From positions 1 through 64,000 of the forward strand of contig NZ_CZPZ01000008.1 in assembly GCF_001458775.1 (NCBI RefSeq): 64,000 bases of DNA, in the 5' to 3' direction. This document shows, piece by piece, positions 18,343 to 26,654 of this stretch. The notes beneath the pieces were generated by a model, which was given only the letters and a program-made list of their open reading frames with translations, did not search any database and had not been told where the DNA came from. Numbering within the stretch: position 1 is the stretch's first letter; each line of letters starts with the position of its first letter. The translations under genes were made by a program, and so were the position numbers. The DNA is from Candidatus Nitrospira nitrificans. Its GTDB lineage: Bacteria > Nitrospirota > Nitrospiria > Nitrospirales > Nitrospiraceae.

Positions 18343-19588
18343 ATGCCGTCGGTGCAGAGGGCTCTTGCCTGTTACCATCGGCACTAAATTCATAGGCGCC
18401 GATATCGTAGGTGTGTCCTCGAGGTCGAGGAGTCCCATCGAACGATGTTCTGATCGCAGCAAGGAGCAACCCCGCATCAATGGCCGGGCTTCGTTGGGTC
18501 AGGGCGAAGTTCGGCGACGCCGGAAGTGTGGCTGGAGCATTAACGAATGCTGGTGCACTGACGTTGATGATATTATTAGCTTGAATGTAGTGCACGCCTT
18601 CAGTCGCACCAGATCCAAAGGCCGCCGTACCCCCGCTACCGCTGGCGTAGAAGAGATTATTCCTAACCACTACCCCAGTACAAGTGGTGGAAGTGAAGTG
18701 CACTCCTTGTGTCGCATCCGAATTTGTGGCTGCATTCTCATAGAAAATGTTGTTCTCAATCCGTGCGTTGTTACAGGAAAAGCCCCACACAACCAGGCCA
18801 GCCCCTCTGCGGTTGTAGGCGAGTGTGTTGTTGGCAATCAGCCAATTCTCTGATACTGCGTATTCCGGCCCTGGGTCAGTGGTAGGGTTGTACGTTGAGC
18901 TTGCCGTGGACCCATTGAGTTGAATGCCGAAAGTCAGGTTATCGTAAATGATGTTATTCGTGACTGTGACGGCTGTCCCATGGAAATAGATGCCATGGCC
19001 TCCCGGCCGACAGGGAGATGTGCCAGCCTCACACCCCTCAATATTGGCATTGTGGTTGATGATGTTCCGATCAAACAGCACCCTGGTACCATTCCCAAGA
19101 ATTCCGCTTCCAGGTTTATTGTGGTGAATCCAATTTCGCTGAATGGTGAGGTCATGACCGCTGATGATCTTGATCCCATTGTAGCAATTCCGGATCTCAA
19201 ACCCCTCAACTGTGATCCAGCCCATGGGATTCAAAGGACCAGACGGATGTTGAATAAGAATCCTATGAAGTTTTGACGCGTCAATACAATCGATGATTGG
19301 CGATTCGCCCGGAGCATTGCGAAGCTTAATGGGCGCCAACTGGGTACCAGACTTTCCGAAGCGGATGATCTCTTCTTTGTAGGTTCCACCCCGGACATAG
19401 GTCGTATCCCCTGCGACCATGATGGCGACCGCATAGGCGACCGTCCGCCACGGTTGTGTTTCTGTGCCAGGATTGCCGTCACTGCCGGTCGTGGCGACAT
19501 AGTAGGTCGCTGCAGGAGCCCCCACGTCTTGCAAGAGGATACTGCTAAAAATGCAGACACCGATTATTGCTTGGTTGAATCGATCCAT
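18317..19588 (-). CDS. Secreted right-handed parallel beta-helix protein (copy 2)
   Basis: This 423-residue protein has a signal peptide (residues 1-26, core AIIGVCIFSSILL, cleavage near APA), then AATYYVATTGSDGNPG and Asn-rich beta-helix coils, with SPAIDAGLLLA and IGAYEFSADG near the end. The ATG at 19588 has AGGAG 9 nt upstream. Nucleotides 18675-19519 are nearly identical to 27019-27863 in copy 3, while the parts outside this block differ clearly. The last codons appear to come from a fused PP-loop gene remnant. Function in glycan binding or modification is inferred from fold and location only. Confidence 0.85.
   Translation of the reverse strand: MDRFNQAIIGVCIFSSILLQDVGAPAATYYVATTGSDGNPGTETQPWRTVAYAVAIMVAGDTTYVRGGTYKEEIIRFGKSGTQLAPIKLRNAPGESPIIDCIDASKLHRILIQHPSGPLNPMGWITVEGFEIRNCYNGIKIISGHDLTIQRNWIHHNKPGSGILGNGTRVLFDRNIINHNANIEGCEAGTSPCRPGGHGIYFHGTAVTVTNNIIYDNLTFGIQLNGSTASSTYNPTTDPGPEYAVSENWLIANNTLAYNRRGAGLVVWGFSCNNARIENNIFYENAATNSDATQGVHFTSTTCTGVVVRNNLFYASGSGGTAAFGSGATEGVHYIQANNIINVSAPAFVNAPATLPASPNFALTQRSPAIDAGLLLAAIRTSFDGTPRPRGHTYDIGAYEFSADGNRQEPSAPTALQFSDPRR
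18675..19519. repeat. 845-bp direct repeat, copy 1 (pairs with 27019-27863)
   Basis: Aligned by eye at a constant offset of 8344 with no gaps, this block differs from 27019-27863 at about 9 positions. The first 444 bp (18675-19118) show no difference. Both copies are in the same orientation inside beta-helix genes. Confidence 0.9.
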
Positions 19589-19819
19589 ATCGAGGCTCCT
19601 CTGGAATAGTCCGCAACAGGCTGAGGGGACCGTATGTCGTGAGTATTTCCAGAACTATGTCAATAGCATAGGTTAAGGCAACCATTGTGCCAAAGAGACC
19701 GTTCGCTAGTGGCTTGAGAATAAAGAAACAATCTCAACAATGAGTTCAAACTGGTTCAAAACTGTTCACAGGCTATGGGTGTTATGGGTCAGAAATGTAA
19801 GTTTTCGGTAGTGACGCGG

Positions 19820-20410
19820 CTATAAGCTCCCCTAGATTAGGACAGTGATAAGGAGAACGTTCTGACACCCTACCGAGGAGATTTCCATACTCCAGTCAAA
19901 GTTCACCGAGGCGGAGATTGTGTTGACGAGAGACCGATGCCGACCGGCCCGTCAACAAGATCCGGCGGCAATACGGTATCATCTCCACGTACAAGTGGAG
20001 AGCCAAGTACGGGAGCAGGAGGCATCCGATGTGAAGCGGCTGAAGGAAGTGGAAAATGAGAACGGCGTCTGAAGTGGATGTATGCGGATCTGTCGCTGGA
20101 TAATGCGGCACTCAAGGATGTGACGTCTCCCCCTGACAACGGCGTCAAATCAAAACTAGAGTACGATACCGGCTTCGACGGTCCTCGACGAAAGACTGCT
20201 TCCTCGATCCCCGCTTGATTCTCTGAAAAACAGATCGTCGGACGTCATGGTATCGGAAGAGTCGGGACAAAGATCAGACGGCCCTTCGGTTCCGCATCCG
20301 CAATCTCGAGCAGGTCCGCCCCCGTTTGGCTACAAACGGATAGGACAGAATTCTAATCCTGTGCTTTTGGAGACGGGCCCTATCGCCGTGGCGTGCAGCT
20401 CGACTTCATC
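19820..20410 (+). pseudogene. IS3-family orfA/orfB remnant, left part (outer element)
   Basis: On the plus strand the orfA-like part gives FTEAEIV, VNKIRRQYGIISTYKWRAKY and (shifted) ASDVKRLKEVENENG, MYADLSLDNAALKDV, which are hallmark IS3 OrfA strings. The orfB-like part follows with WYRKSRDKDQTALRFRIRNL, EQVRPRFGYKRI and finally YRRGVQLDFI. Several stops and frameshifts are present. The match stops at the IS5 insertion and resumes at 22386, so both parts are one element. Confidence 0.75.
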
Positions 20411-20424
20411 TGACTAGGGCCTGT

Positions 20425-20566
20425 TCACACTACCGTACGCCATCCACGATCAAGGCGAAGGTGATGAACGCGACGAACATGACATCGAGTTTGTCAAACC
20501 GCGAGAAGAGGCGCCGAAATCCTTTGAGCCGGCGGAACACCCGTTCGATCTCATTGCGGCGTCTAA
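20425..20566 (-). pseudogene. IS5-family transposase, C-terminal segment
   Basis: This segment reads RRRNEIERVFRRLKGFRRLF then SRFDKLDVMFVAFITFALIV, the C-terminal catalytic-Glu region (the E of DDE) of an IS427-group transposase. It is the continuation of the transposase whose N-terminal part lies at 21720-22345, separated from it by the inserted IS3 element. Confidence 0.8.
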
Positions 20567-20639
20567 GAGGTGGCTCCGGTTGGTTGGACAGCTTCTGCCA
20601 GTTCTTAAGTGGTGCCTGGCGGAATGCTGACGACGCAGC

Positions 20640-21318
20640 GGGTCTGCCGTGTCGTCCGATTGTCATAATGCCCCTGGTCAGGCGTCTGGCCATCAAGCGC
20701 CTGATGCGGTCGGGTCCGGTTGTAGAACAGCAGATAGCGCTCCAGCCCTTGATGTGCCGTGCTGACGGTCTCATACGCGTGCAGGTAGACCTCCTCGTAT
20801 TTAATGCTTCTCCACAACCGTTCCACAAAGACGTTATCCCGCCAGCAGCCTTTGCCGTCCATGCTGATCTGAATCCCCTAGTCTTTCAATAGTCCCGTGA
20901 ATTCCTGGCGGGTGAACTGACACCCTTGGTCGGTGTTGAAAATCTCGGGGCAGCCATACTGCGTGATCGCTTCCCGCACGGCATCGAGGCAGAACTCCGT
21001 GGTCAGCAACTGGGCGAGTCGCCCAGTCGAGCACTGCGAAGAGATACACAAAGCCCCGGCGCATCGGAATATAGGTGCTATCGGCGGCCCAGACCTGATT
21101 GGGGCGTGCGGTCGCGCAAGAGATAGGGAGAAACCTGCTGGGCCGGATGTCGCTGACTGAGATGTGGTTTTTGATACAGGGCCTCAATCCCCATGCGGCG
21201 CATCAGAGTGGCCACCTGGCGTCGACCAATGGCGCGGCCCTCTTGCCTGAGGAGCTCGTGGTCGAGCGGGCCAGCTTCAGGAGTTGGCCTTGCCGCACGA
21301 CTGGCAAGAGATGCGTGC
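20640..21318 (-). pseudogene. IS3-family transposase OrfB (disrupted)
   Basis: Recognisable pieces in order are MIDRTHLLPVVRQGQLLKLA, a shifted stretch GRRQVATLMRRMGIEALYQK, then QVWAADSTYIPMRRGFVYLF (first catalytic Asp), more frame changes, and MDGKGCWRDNVFVERLWRSI (catalytic Glu) with YNRTRPHQALDG. Compared with the family about 30 residues are missing near the N-terminus and there are several frameshifts. Confidence 0.8.
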
Positions 21319-21324
21319 GATCGA

Positions 21325-21627
21325 TCATCGCTTTGCGCTCAGCAAGCCGGCCTTGGTGAGCGCCCCTTCTAAACGATCATTCTCCAACGCCAGTTGGCCG
21401 ATCTTCGCATGCAGGGTCTTGAGATCCGGCGTCTCTGAGGGAGCCTTCGTTCCGCCGAACACGTCTGCGGCTCGCGCCAACAACTGCTGCTTCCATTCGG
21501 TGATCTGAGTGGGGTGGACGCTGAATTGTTCAGCCAATTCAGCCAGCGTCTTATCACCTTTGACGGCTGCCAAGGCCCCCTGCGCCTTGAAGGTCGCTCC
21601 GTGATTCCGTCTCGTTCGCTTCATCGC
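21325..21627 (-). CDS. IS3-family transposase OrfA
   Basis: This 100-residue protein is an intact HTH_Tnp_1-type OrfA: an N-terminal helix-turn-helix (TLAELAEQFSVHPTQITEWK) followed by a leucine-zipper-like helix (LHAKIGQLALENDRLEGAL). In the family it binds the element ends and is joined to OrfB by frameshifting. It starts at ATG 21627 with AAAGGAG upstream and a hairpin before that. Since OrfB is broken here, it is probably non-functional for transposition. Confidence 0.85.
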   Translation of the reverse strand, partial: AMKRTRRNHGATFKAQGALAAVKGDKTLAELAEQFSVHPTQITEWKQQLLARAADVFGGTKAPSETPDLKTLHAKIGQLALENDRLEGALTKAGLLSAKR

Positions 21628-21720
21628 CTCGCTCCTTTGGTACGCCACCGCGCGGTGGCGTTTGTGAAGCCAGGCTACCACTTAGCATACTGTCCGATTT
21701 TCAAGATCCCCCTCTCTATA

Positions 21721-22345
21721 CAGGGTGCGATCGTAGTCCCATGACCTGGGCGGTTGTCTTTAGGAGGCACCACCGGGACATATCCAAGTTCCACGGCCAG
21801 CTGTCGTGTCTCATCGCCTTCATACGCTCGATCCATTAACAAGGGGATCGGGCGCGGCCGTTTCCTGAAGCGATGCAGCAGCTTGCGCCCCTCAGGGATA
21901 TCGTGGGCCTGGCCTGGGGACAGGGGAAATGTCAGGGCCGTGCGAACATTCGCGGCAACCAGATGAATCTTGGTGGTCCATCCGCCGCGGGATCGGCCAA
22001 GGGCTTGCGGGCCGTTTTTTTTAACACCCCCGTCCCATCTGGATGGACCTTGACGATCGTACTGTCCAACGCGACGGCCTCGATCTTCACACGAATGATC
22101 TGCGCCTGTTGCAACTGGGTAAAGACCCGATCCAGCACGCCGCTCTTTGCCCACCGGTTCATGCGTGTATAGATCGTGTGCCAGTTCCCAAACTGCTTGG
22201 GGAGGCCACGTCATTTGCAACCTTGCTCAGCGACGTACAAGATCGCGTTTAGGACCTGCAGATTGTCGAGCGTGACGTTGCCGCGTGGAGTCGGCAAGCA
22301 TCGCTTGATGTGACGATGCTGTACCTCGGTAAGTTCCATAGGCGC
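21721..22345 (-). pseudogene. IS5-family (IS427-group) transposase, N-terminal segment
   Basis: The frame starts MELTEVQHRHIKRCLPTPRG near 22340 and continues with a stop (GCK*), then QFGNWHTIYTRMNRWAKSGV, the catalytic Asp in VALDSTIVKVHPDG, a shift at an A8 run (22015-22022), then NGPQALGRSRGGWTTKIHLV and the second Asp in PIPLLMDRAYEGDE. After PPKDNRPG the sequence is lost to the inserted IS3. The A8 shift may be the programmed frameshift known in this group; the in-frame stop is real damage. Confidence 0.8.
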
Positions 22346-22385
22346 AGTATTGAATAAACAGAGTCAGTAGTGTTAACAGGCCCTA

Positions 22386-22560
22386 GGAAGAATGTTTGAA
22401 CGTGCATCAGTTCGTCTCATTTGGCGGAGCGCAGACGATTATTGAAAAATGCGCGTGGACTACAATACTCGTCGTCCCCAAGCTCACCCGGACACCAGAC
22501 TCTGAGCGAGTTCGTCGGTCAACGTCAGGGAAACAGAACGCAGAAGAAGCCCTTTGCTCG
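22386..22560 (+). pseudogene. IS3-family orfB remnant, right part (outer element)
   Basis: Immediately after the IS5 end the plus strand reads EECLNVHQFVSFGGAQTIIE, then in shifted frames pieces of WRVDYNTRRPHSSLG and GHQTLSEFVGQRQGNRTQ. These are the C-terminal strings of the same IS3 OrfB whose left part ends at 20410 with GVQLDFI. About 20 codons that normally lie between the two are missing. Confidence 0.75.
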
Positions 22561-22711
22561 ATTAAGAGCTGTCCCGAAACGGGGGCAACGTCGAGAAGCT
22601 CGAAGTTATCCTTTGAACTGTCTCCTTGAGAGGGAGCTTATGTGTAGAGGGGCGGATATGAGATTTGCCAGAAGCCACTGCTGCGCTCAGGTCAATGTCG
22701 GGGACAGGATC

Positions 22712-23719
22712 CTAGGAGCGATAGAGTCCACGCAGAGCATGGAAGGGGCCATCCAATTCTGCCTCCAATATGACTCCTGGCGCATTGGGAAGTCCGATCC
22801 TGGATAATGAGAACTGATCGTTCACTCCAATTTGATTGACGCGCAAACTATGGTGAGATTGGAAGACACACCGAAATCCCACAGAGACTGCCATCTTCAC
22901 AAGGTCAGGGGTATATGAGCCAGCCGGGAAAACAAAGGGGGGACGTGCAATTCCACAACGATGTTGGATTTCGTGAAGAGAGGTTTCCATCTCCCATCGG
23001 GCTTCTTCTGGAGATAGCAGGGCCATCCAGGGATGTGAAAACGAATGCGCTCCGAATTCAATTCCTCCTTTTTGCATCGTCTCGACCTGATCCCAGGACA
23101 ACATTCGCTCCCGCGGGATTTCTACCTGAAGTAATCGAGACAGTTCCGCAATGCTCTGCTCTCGCTCAACACGAGGCATAGGCCCAAGAGCTTTCCTGAC
23201 AGTGATTCTTGCGGTATTTCGGTCCATTGGTGATTTTAGTGTAACAGGTATTTCCCTGGTGGTTCGGTGACACAGACTGTCAACTTTTGTTTCTTGAAAC
23301 AGGTAGCCAACCGTTTGAGGCCAAGGCAAGTTACCACTAGACACACAACCAGTCGCCAGAAACACGGTCGCTGGAACATGGTACTGCTGAAGAATGGGGT
23401 ATGCATTCGTGAAATTATCACGGAATCCATCATCGAAAGTAATGACAACAGAATTAGATGGAATTGATTGGTGTCGTTCGTAACAATCAAGAAGTTGACT
23501 AAGAGGAAGGAAATGATAGTGCCGACTGAGGTAATCAAGATGCTCGGTTAGCCAGGAAGGCCTTAACCCCGGAAGACATCCTTCCTCGTCGTCTGCCACC
23601 CGATGTCCATAAAGGATCATGGCACCATTTTTCGGACAGAACTTTCGACTTAACCTAGCTACTCCCATGCCCACAATGACCTGACTCAATCCCATCCGAC
23701 TCAACTCTTTCAAACTCAC
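22712..23719 (-). CDS. Polysaccharide deacetylase (NodB/CE4 family)
   Basis: This 335-residue protein has the typical pattern of polysaccharide deacetylases in glycan loci: AMILYGHRV near the N-terminus, the metal-binding pair in VVITFDDGFRDN, the HSFSHP histidine motif (H-x3-H) and FVFPAGSYTP (the motif 3 arginine of CE4 is not seen as FRxPxG). No signal peptide is visible. It would remove N-acetyl groups from a sugar of the glycan or its precursor. The start is placed at GTG 23719, 5 nt after GGAGG; ATG 23695 is the alternative. It is flanked by IS elements on both sides, so its promoter may have been altered. Confidence 0.85.
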   Translation of the reverse strand: MSLKELSRMGLSQVIVGMGVARLSRKFCPKNGAMILYGHRVADDEEGCLPGLRPSWLTEHLDYLSRHYHFLPLSQLLDCYERHQSIPSNSVVITFDDGFRDNFTNAYPILQQYHVPATVFLATGCVSSGNLPWPQTVGYLFQETKVDSLCHRTTREIPVTLKSPMDRNTARITVRKALGPMPRVEREQSIAELSRLLQVEIPRERMLSWDQVETMQKGGIEFGAHSFSHPWMALLSPEEARWEMETSLHEIQHRCGIARPPFVFPAGSYTPDLVKMAVSVGFRCVFQSHHSLRVNQIGVNDQFSLSRIGLPNAPGVILEAELDGPFHALRGLYRS

Positions 23720-23839
23720 ACAGCCCTCCAAATGACGGGGTCCCACATCGGGATACGATTAGGTAACAAATTTTCTCATTCGCACAGGCATTCGTAAGAA
23801 TCTCCAGGCTCACAAATCCACTGTAGTGCTCCCCTAAAA

Positions 23840-24665
23840 TCAAGCCACCTGGGTTGACTGTTGCGCGCGGAATTGGACGGGACTCCGGTACCCGAGCGCT
23901 TGATGTGGCCGCTCCTGGTTGTACCACTGGAGCCACTGTCAAATAACCTGTCGCGCCTCCTCGAATGTCTGAAAGATATGTTGCCAGACACACTCCTCCT
24001 TGAGACTGCAAAAGAACCGCTCGATGAGCCCATTCTGTTCCGGTGTATCGGGCGTGATAAATTCCTGCTCCAATCGATAGTCGCGACAGGCTTGCCGAAA
24101 GCGCCGACTCTGAAAGATGAGCCCATTGTCGCTGCGGAGGACCGGCGCGTTCGCAGGCCGGAGGGTGCCGAAGCGCTGCAGACCGACGGCTTCAACCGCC
24201 CGTTCCGCCTCCTTCGCTCGACTGATCATGACAGTCGATCACCGCCGTGAGATACGCCCCGCCATCCTGTCCACAGGGGATGTGCGTCACATCCATCGCC
24301 CATCGTTCGTTGCTGCGACTCGCCCGACTGGTCCAGCCTTGCACGCGAGGGCGTGGGGTGCCGATGCGTGGAGGCACCCACCACCCCTGCTGCTTCAGTC
24401 CACGATAGACCGCCTTCCGATTGATCATGATGCCATCTCGGAATCGCCACTGCACTCACAACCGACGATAGCCAAACGTCGGATATTGCTGCATCCACTC
24501 CCGCAGCCGCGCCAGCCACGGCGGCTTCGTGCGGCCTCGACATCGTCCTGTGCCGGTGGCTCGGTGCAAGCGGGCTCGGTTCACACGGAGCACCTGGCAG
24601 CTCCGTCGCTCAGAGACGCCCGACACGCTGGCTCTCACGCGTCGAACGTCTTCCGGTCCACAGGG
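23840..24665 (-). pseudogene. IS3-family transposase OrfB (disrupted)
   Basis: Ordered pieces in different frames cover the whole protein: LREWMQQYPTFGYRRL, then INRKAVYRGLKQQGWWVPPR, RSNERWAMDVTHIPCGQDGG with the first catalytic Asp, LRSDNGLIFQSRRFRQACRD with the second Asp, NGLIERFFCSLKEECVW with the Glu, and after a stop QWLQWYNQERPHQALGY. At least two frameshifts and several stops make it non-functional. Confidence 0.85.
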
Positions 24666-24958
24666 TAGGGTTTCCACGCCTCCCGTACGATGTCGTTGTC
24701 GAGGACCAGATCGCCGATCTTCTGTTTTAACTTCTTGATCTGCTCGTCTTTGAGCGCCTCTTCGTCCCGTGGCCGAGTCCGAAGCGCGTTCTCGGCCCCC
24801 ACGAGAAACTTCTCCCGCCAGTCTTCGATCTCCGCCACGGTCAGGCCATGTTGCCGAGCCGCTTCGGCCACCGAGGTCTCGCCTTTCAGGATCCTGACGA
24901 CCAGCGCTACCCGACGTTTGGCCGTCCATCGTTCAATCGGTTCGATTGCGTCTACCAT
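24635..24958 (-). CDS. IS3-family transposase OrfA
   Basis: This 107-residue protein is an OrfA-type helix-turn-helix protein: RRVALVVRILKGETSVAEAA, the recognition region HGLTVAEIEDWREKFL, and a zipper helix (IKKLKQKIGDLVLDNDIV). The frame is intact, with an ATG at 24958 preceded by a GGAGG site. It overlaps the start of the broken orfB, as usual for the family. Confidence 0.85.
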   Translation of the reverse strand: MVDAIEPIERWTAKRRVALVVRILKGETSVAEAARQHGLTVAEIEDWREKFLVGAENALRTRPRDEEALKDEQIKKLKQKIGDLVLDNDIVREAWKPYPVDRKTFDA

Positions 24959-25039
24959 CTCGTCACCTCCTCGGTCCGCCCAGTGAAGGTGGTCTCAATT
25001 TCAAGGGGAGCAGGATACCACTCGAAGTTCCTGACCTAG

Positions 25040-25460
25040 ATCATCAGTAGTGGACGCCTTGAATGGCAGTCTCACGCCGCCGGCTATTGACGGGCACCTG
25101 TTGGGCAACGCGGCGAGCGGACGATTCCAGAGCCGAGAGTACCACCGCAGATGGTTATAGATGATCTCGATGCACTCCGAGATCTCGCGCCGAGCCTACT
25201 CACGAGTTTCGTTGATGATGCACCAACTCATTCTTGAGCGTCCCCCCAGAAGCTCTTCATCGGCGCGTTGTCATAGCAGTTGCCCTTTCGACTCATGGAC
25301 GGGGTCAGCCCCAACTGCCTCAGCTTCGCAGGATAGCCATGGGCACATATGGAGACCTGTCATCGGAATGATGAATGAACCCCGGTGCTGACATCTGGTG
25401 GCGATGGCCTTCATAAGCGCACACCGCACCACTTCCATCACTTCATGGCTAATCCCTCCT
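25040..25460 (-). pseudogene. IS3-family (IS150-like) OrfB C-terminal remnant
   Basis: The minus strand reads [12 protein letters not shown], then [20 protein letters not shown] followed by [15 protein letters not shown] and ARREISECIEIIYNH. These are the last third of an IS3-family integrase-core transposase, interrupted by several frameshifts and stops. It abuts the IS2-like element at 25020. Confidence 0.75.
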
Positions 25461-25526
25461 TGGTGGAATCAGCCACAGTCTACTCAGCTCACACGACCTG
25501 TGTCTTAGATGGGGCAGTATAATCGA

Positions 25527-26579
25527 TCACCCCCTGAGTCGTTCCCAATGTAAATCAGAAAAACAAGGACCTTGTGTAGCCTCGCTGAACTTAATGTCAT
25601 TATGTTCCGCGTTCCACTCCATAATCCTCACCCTCTGCTTATCATCAAGAGTAACATCCCACCCGATACATCGCGTGTACGGAACCCTCTTATGGAGAGC
25701 AGTAACGAGCTTAAGACAATTATTGTAAGCGGGAATGAACTTTCCCTGAAACTTCACCTTGCTTGTAGGATGAGCATCAATCTCTAACCAATTTGTCGTG
25801 AACCCAACATTATTAAAGGCTCCACTTTTTATGTCAATCGGTATTCTTATATGACTCTTAGATTGAACATGAGTATCAGTGCCGCTACCCAATCTAAGGT
25901 AACAAGCTCTAAGCGAAGTGGTTCCGTCGTCCTCAATAATAGTCGTCATCCTCAGTGTAGCGACAGACTCCTTCGTGAACTCCTGAAAAACCTCGTGTTG
26001 ATTAATAAAACTCTGAAACAATCCATTACCGAGTTTATAGATCCTACTCGGGTCAAAAGACTCCCTATCGAAAAAGAAGATCGCTCTCCCTCGTGACGAG
26101 TTATTGGATTTAAATACGATTCTATTTTGATTGGCAAAAAGCTTATCTTTAAGAGAATCAGGAGGAAGTACCCTATATTCGGTATCAAAGAACACACCGT
26201 TAGAGTACGAAAGGATGTCAGGAAAGCTGTGACTCGCGAAGATCATAGAGTTCAACGGCTTTAGATTCGATACTTTTCCGTAATCGCCTTTCAGCTTGGG
26301 GACTACAACAGAACCATAATAGTTGTCCGGTATCCACCCCTCCTTAAAACGTCCTGCAATAGCAGAATAAACATACAGCCATGCTGCAAAGCGACGGTGC
26401 CCAAGGACATCTATCGCATACTCATCGCAATGCTTAACAATATATCGAGATAAGGGGCCTTTTACGCCCTCCACGCTCTTCAGTATTCTATTAGCTGCCG
26501 TCAGATGATCGTGATGATAGCGATAACTTAATAGTGACCTCACGGCAAATCCAACCAAAGACTCAAGGTTGATTGGCAT
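25527..26579 (-). CDS. Sugar-transfer-associated ATP-grasp protein
   Basis: This 350-residue cytosolic protein resembles the ATP-grasp family found with glycosyltransferases (ATPgrasp_ST type). Visible features are the ATP-binding strand NRIVFKSNNSSRGRAIFFF near residues 150-168 and the metal-binding EWNAEHND motif near 328-335. ATP-grasp enzymes join a carboxylate to an amine through an acyl-phosphate; here a carboxyl-bearing sugar or an amino acid could be the partner, but the substrate is unknown. The ATG at 26579 lacks a strong ribosome binding site. It is followed by IS remnants on its 3' side and lies downstream of beta-helix copy 3. Confidence 0.75.
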   Translation of the reverse strand: MPINLESLVGFAVRSLLSYRYHHDHLTAANRILKSVEGVKGPLSRYIVKHCDEYAIDVLGHRRFAAWLYVYSAIAGRFKEGWIPDNYYGSVVVPKLKGDYGKVSNLKPLNSMIFASHSFPDILSYSNGVFFDTEYRVLPPDSLKDKLFANQNRIVFKSNNSSRGRAIFFFDRESFDPSRIYKLGNGLFQSFINQHEVFQEFTKESVATLRMTTIIEDDGTTSLRACYLRLGSGTDTHVQSKSHIRIPIDIKSGAFNNVGFTTNWLEIDAHPTSKVKFQGKFIPAYNNCLKLVTALHKRVPYTRCIGWDVTLDDKQRVRIMEWNAEHNDIKFSEATQGPCFSDLHWERLRG

Positions 26580-26654
26580 CAGAATACACTCACTACAAAT
26601 CTGTTAGGGGTGGCGAGTGAGTAGCCGTGTTTAGAGCGCTGGATCTTCAAGATT

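Larger units (their letters stand above)
20567..21720 (-). mobile_element. IS3-family element inserted in the IS5 transposase gene
   Basis: Imperfect inverted ends GAGGTGGCTCC...GGACAG (from about 20567) and GAGGGGGATCT...GGACAG (inward from about 21717) bracket orfA and orfB on the minus strand. The exact boundaries and target duplication could not be fixed by eye. OrfA is intact but OrfB is damaged, so the element could not move by itself. Confidence 0.75.
20417..22383 (-). mobile_element. IS5-family (IS427-group) element, interrupted
   Basis: Both ends carry matching terminal inverted repeats, GGGCCTGTTCACACTAC at 20417 and GGGCCTGTTAACACTAC read inward from 22383, flanked on each side by TA, the target duplication usual for this group. 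Its transposase is on the minus strand. The element lies inside an older IS3 remnant (19820-20410 and 22386-22560) and is itself split by a second IS3-family element (about 20567-21720). Confidence 0.85.
23822..25020 (-). mobile_element. IS3-family (IS2-like) element, damaged
   Basis: Inverted ends share the string TGCTCCCCT followed by AAAT and CCACC: TGTAGTGCTCCCCT at 23822 and, inward from 25020, TGGTATCCTGCTCCCCT. They enclose orfA (24635-24958) and a broken orfB on the minus strand. The length of about 1.2 kb is normal for the family. No target duplication could be confirmed. Confidence 0.8.
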
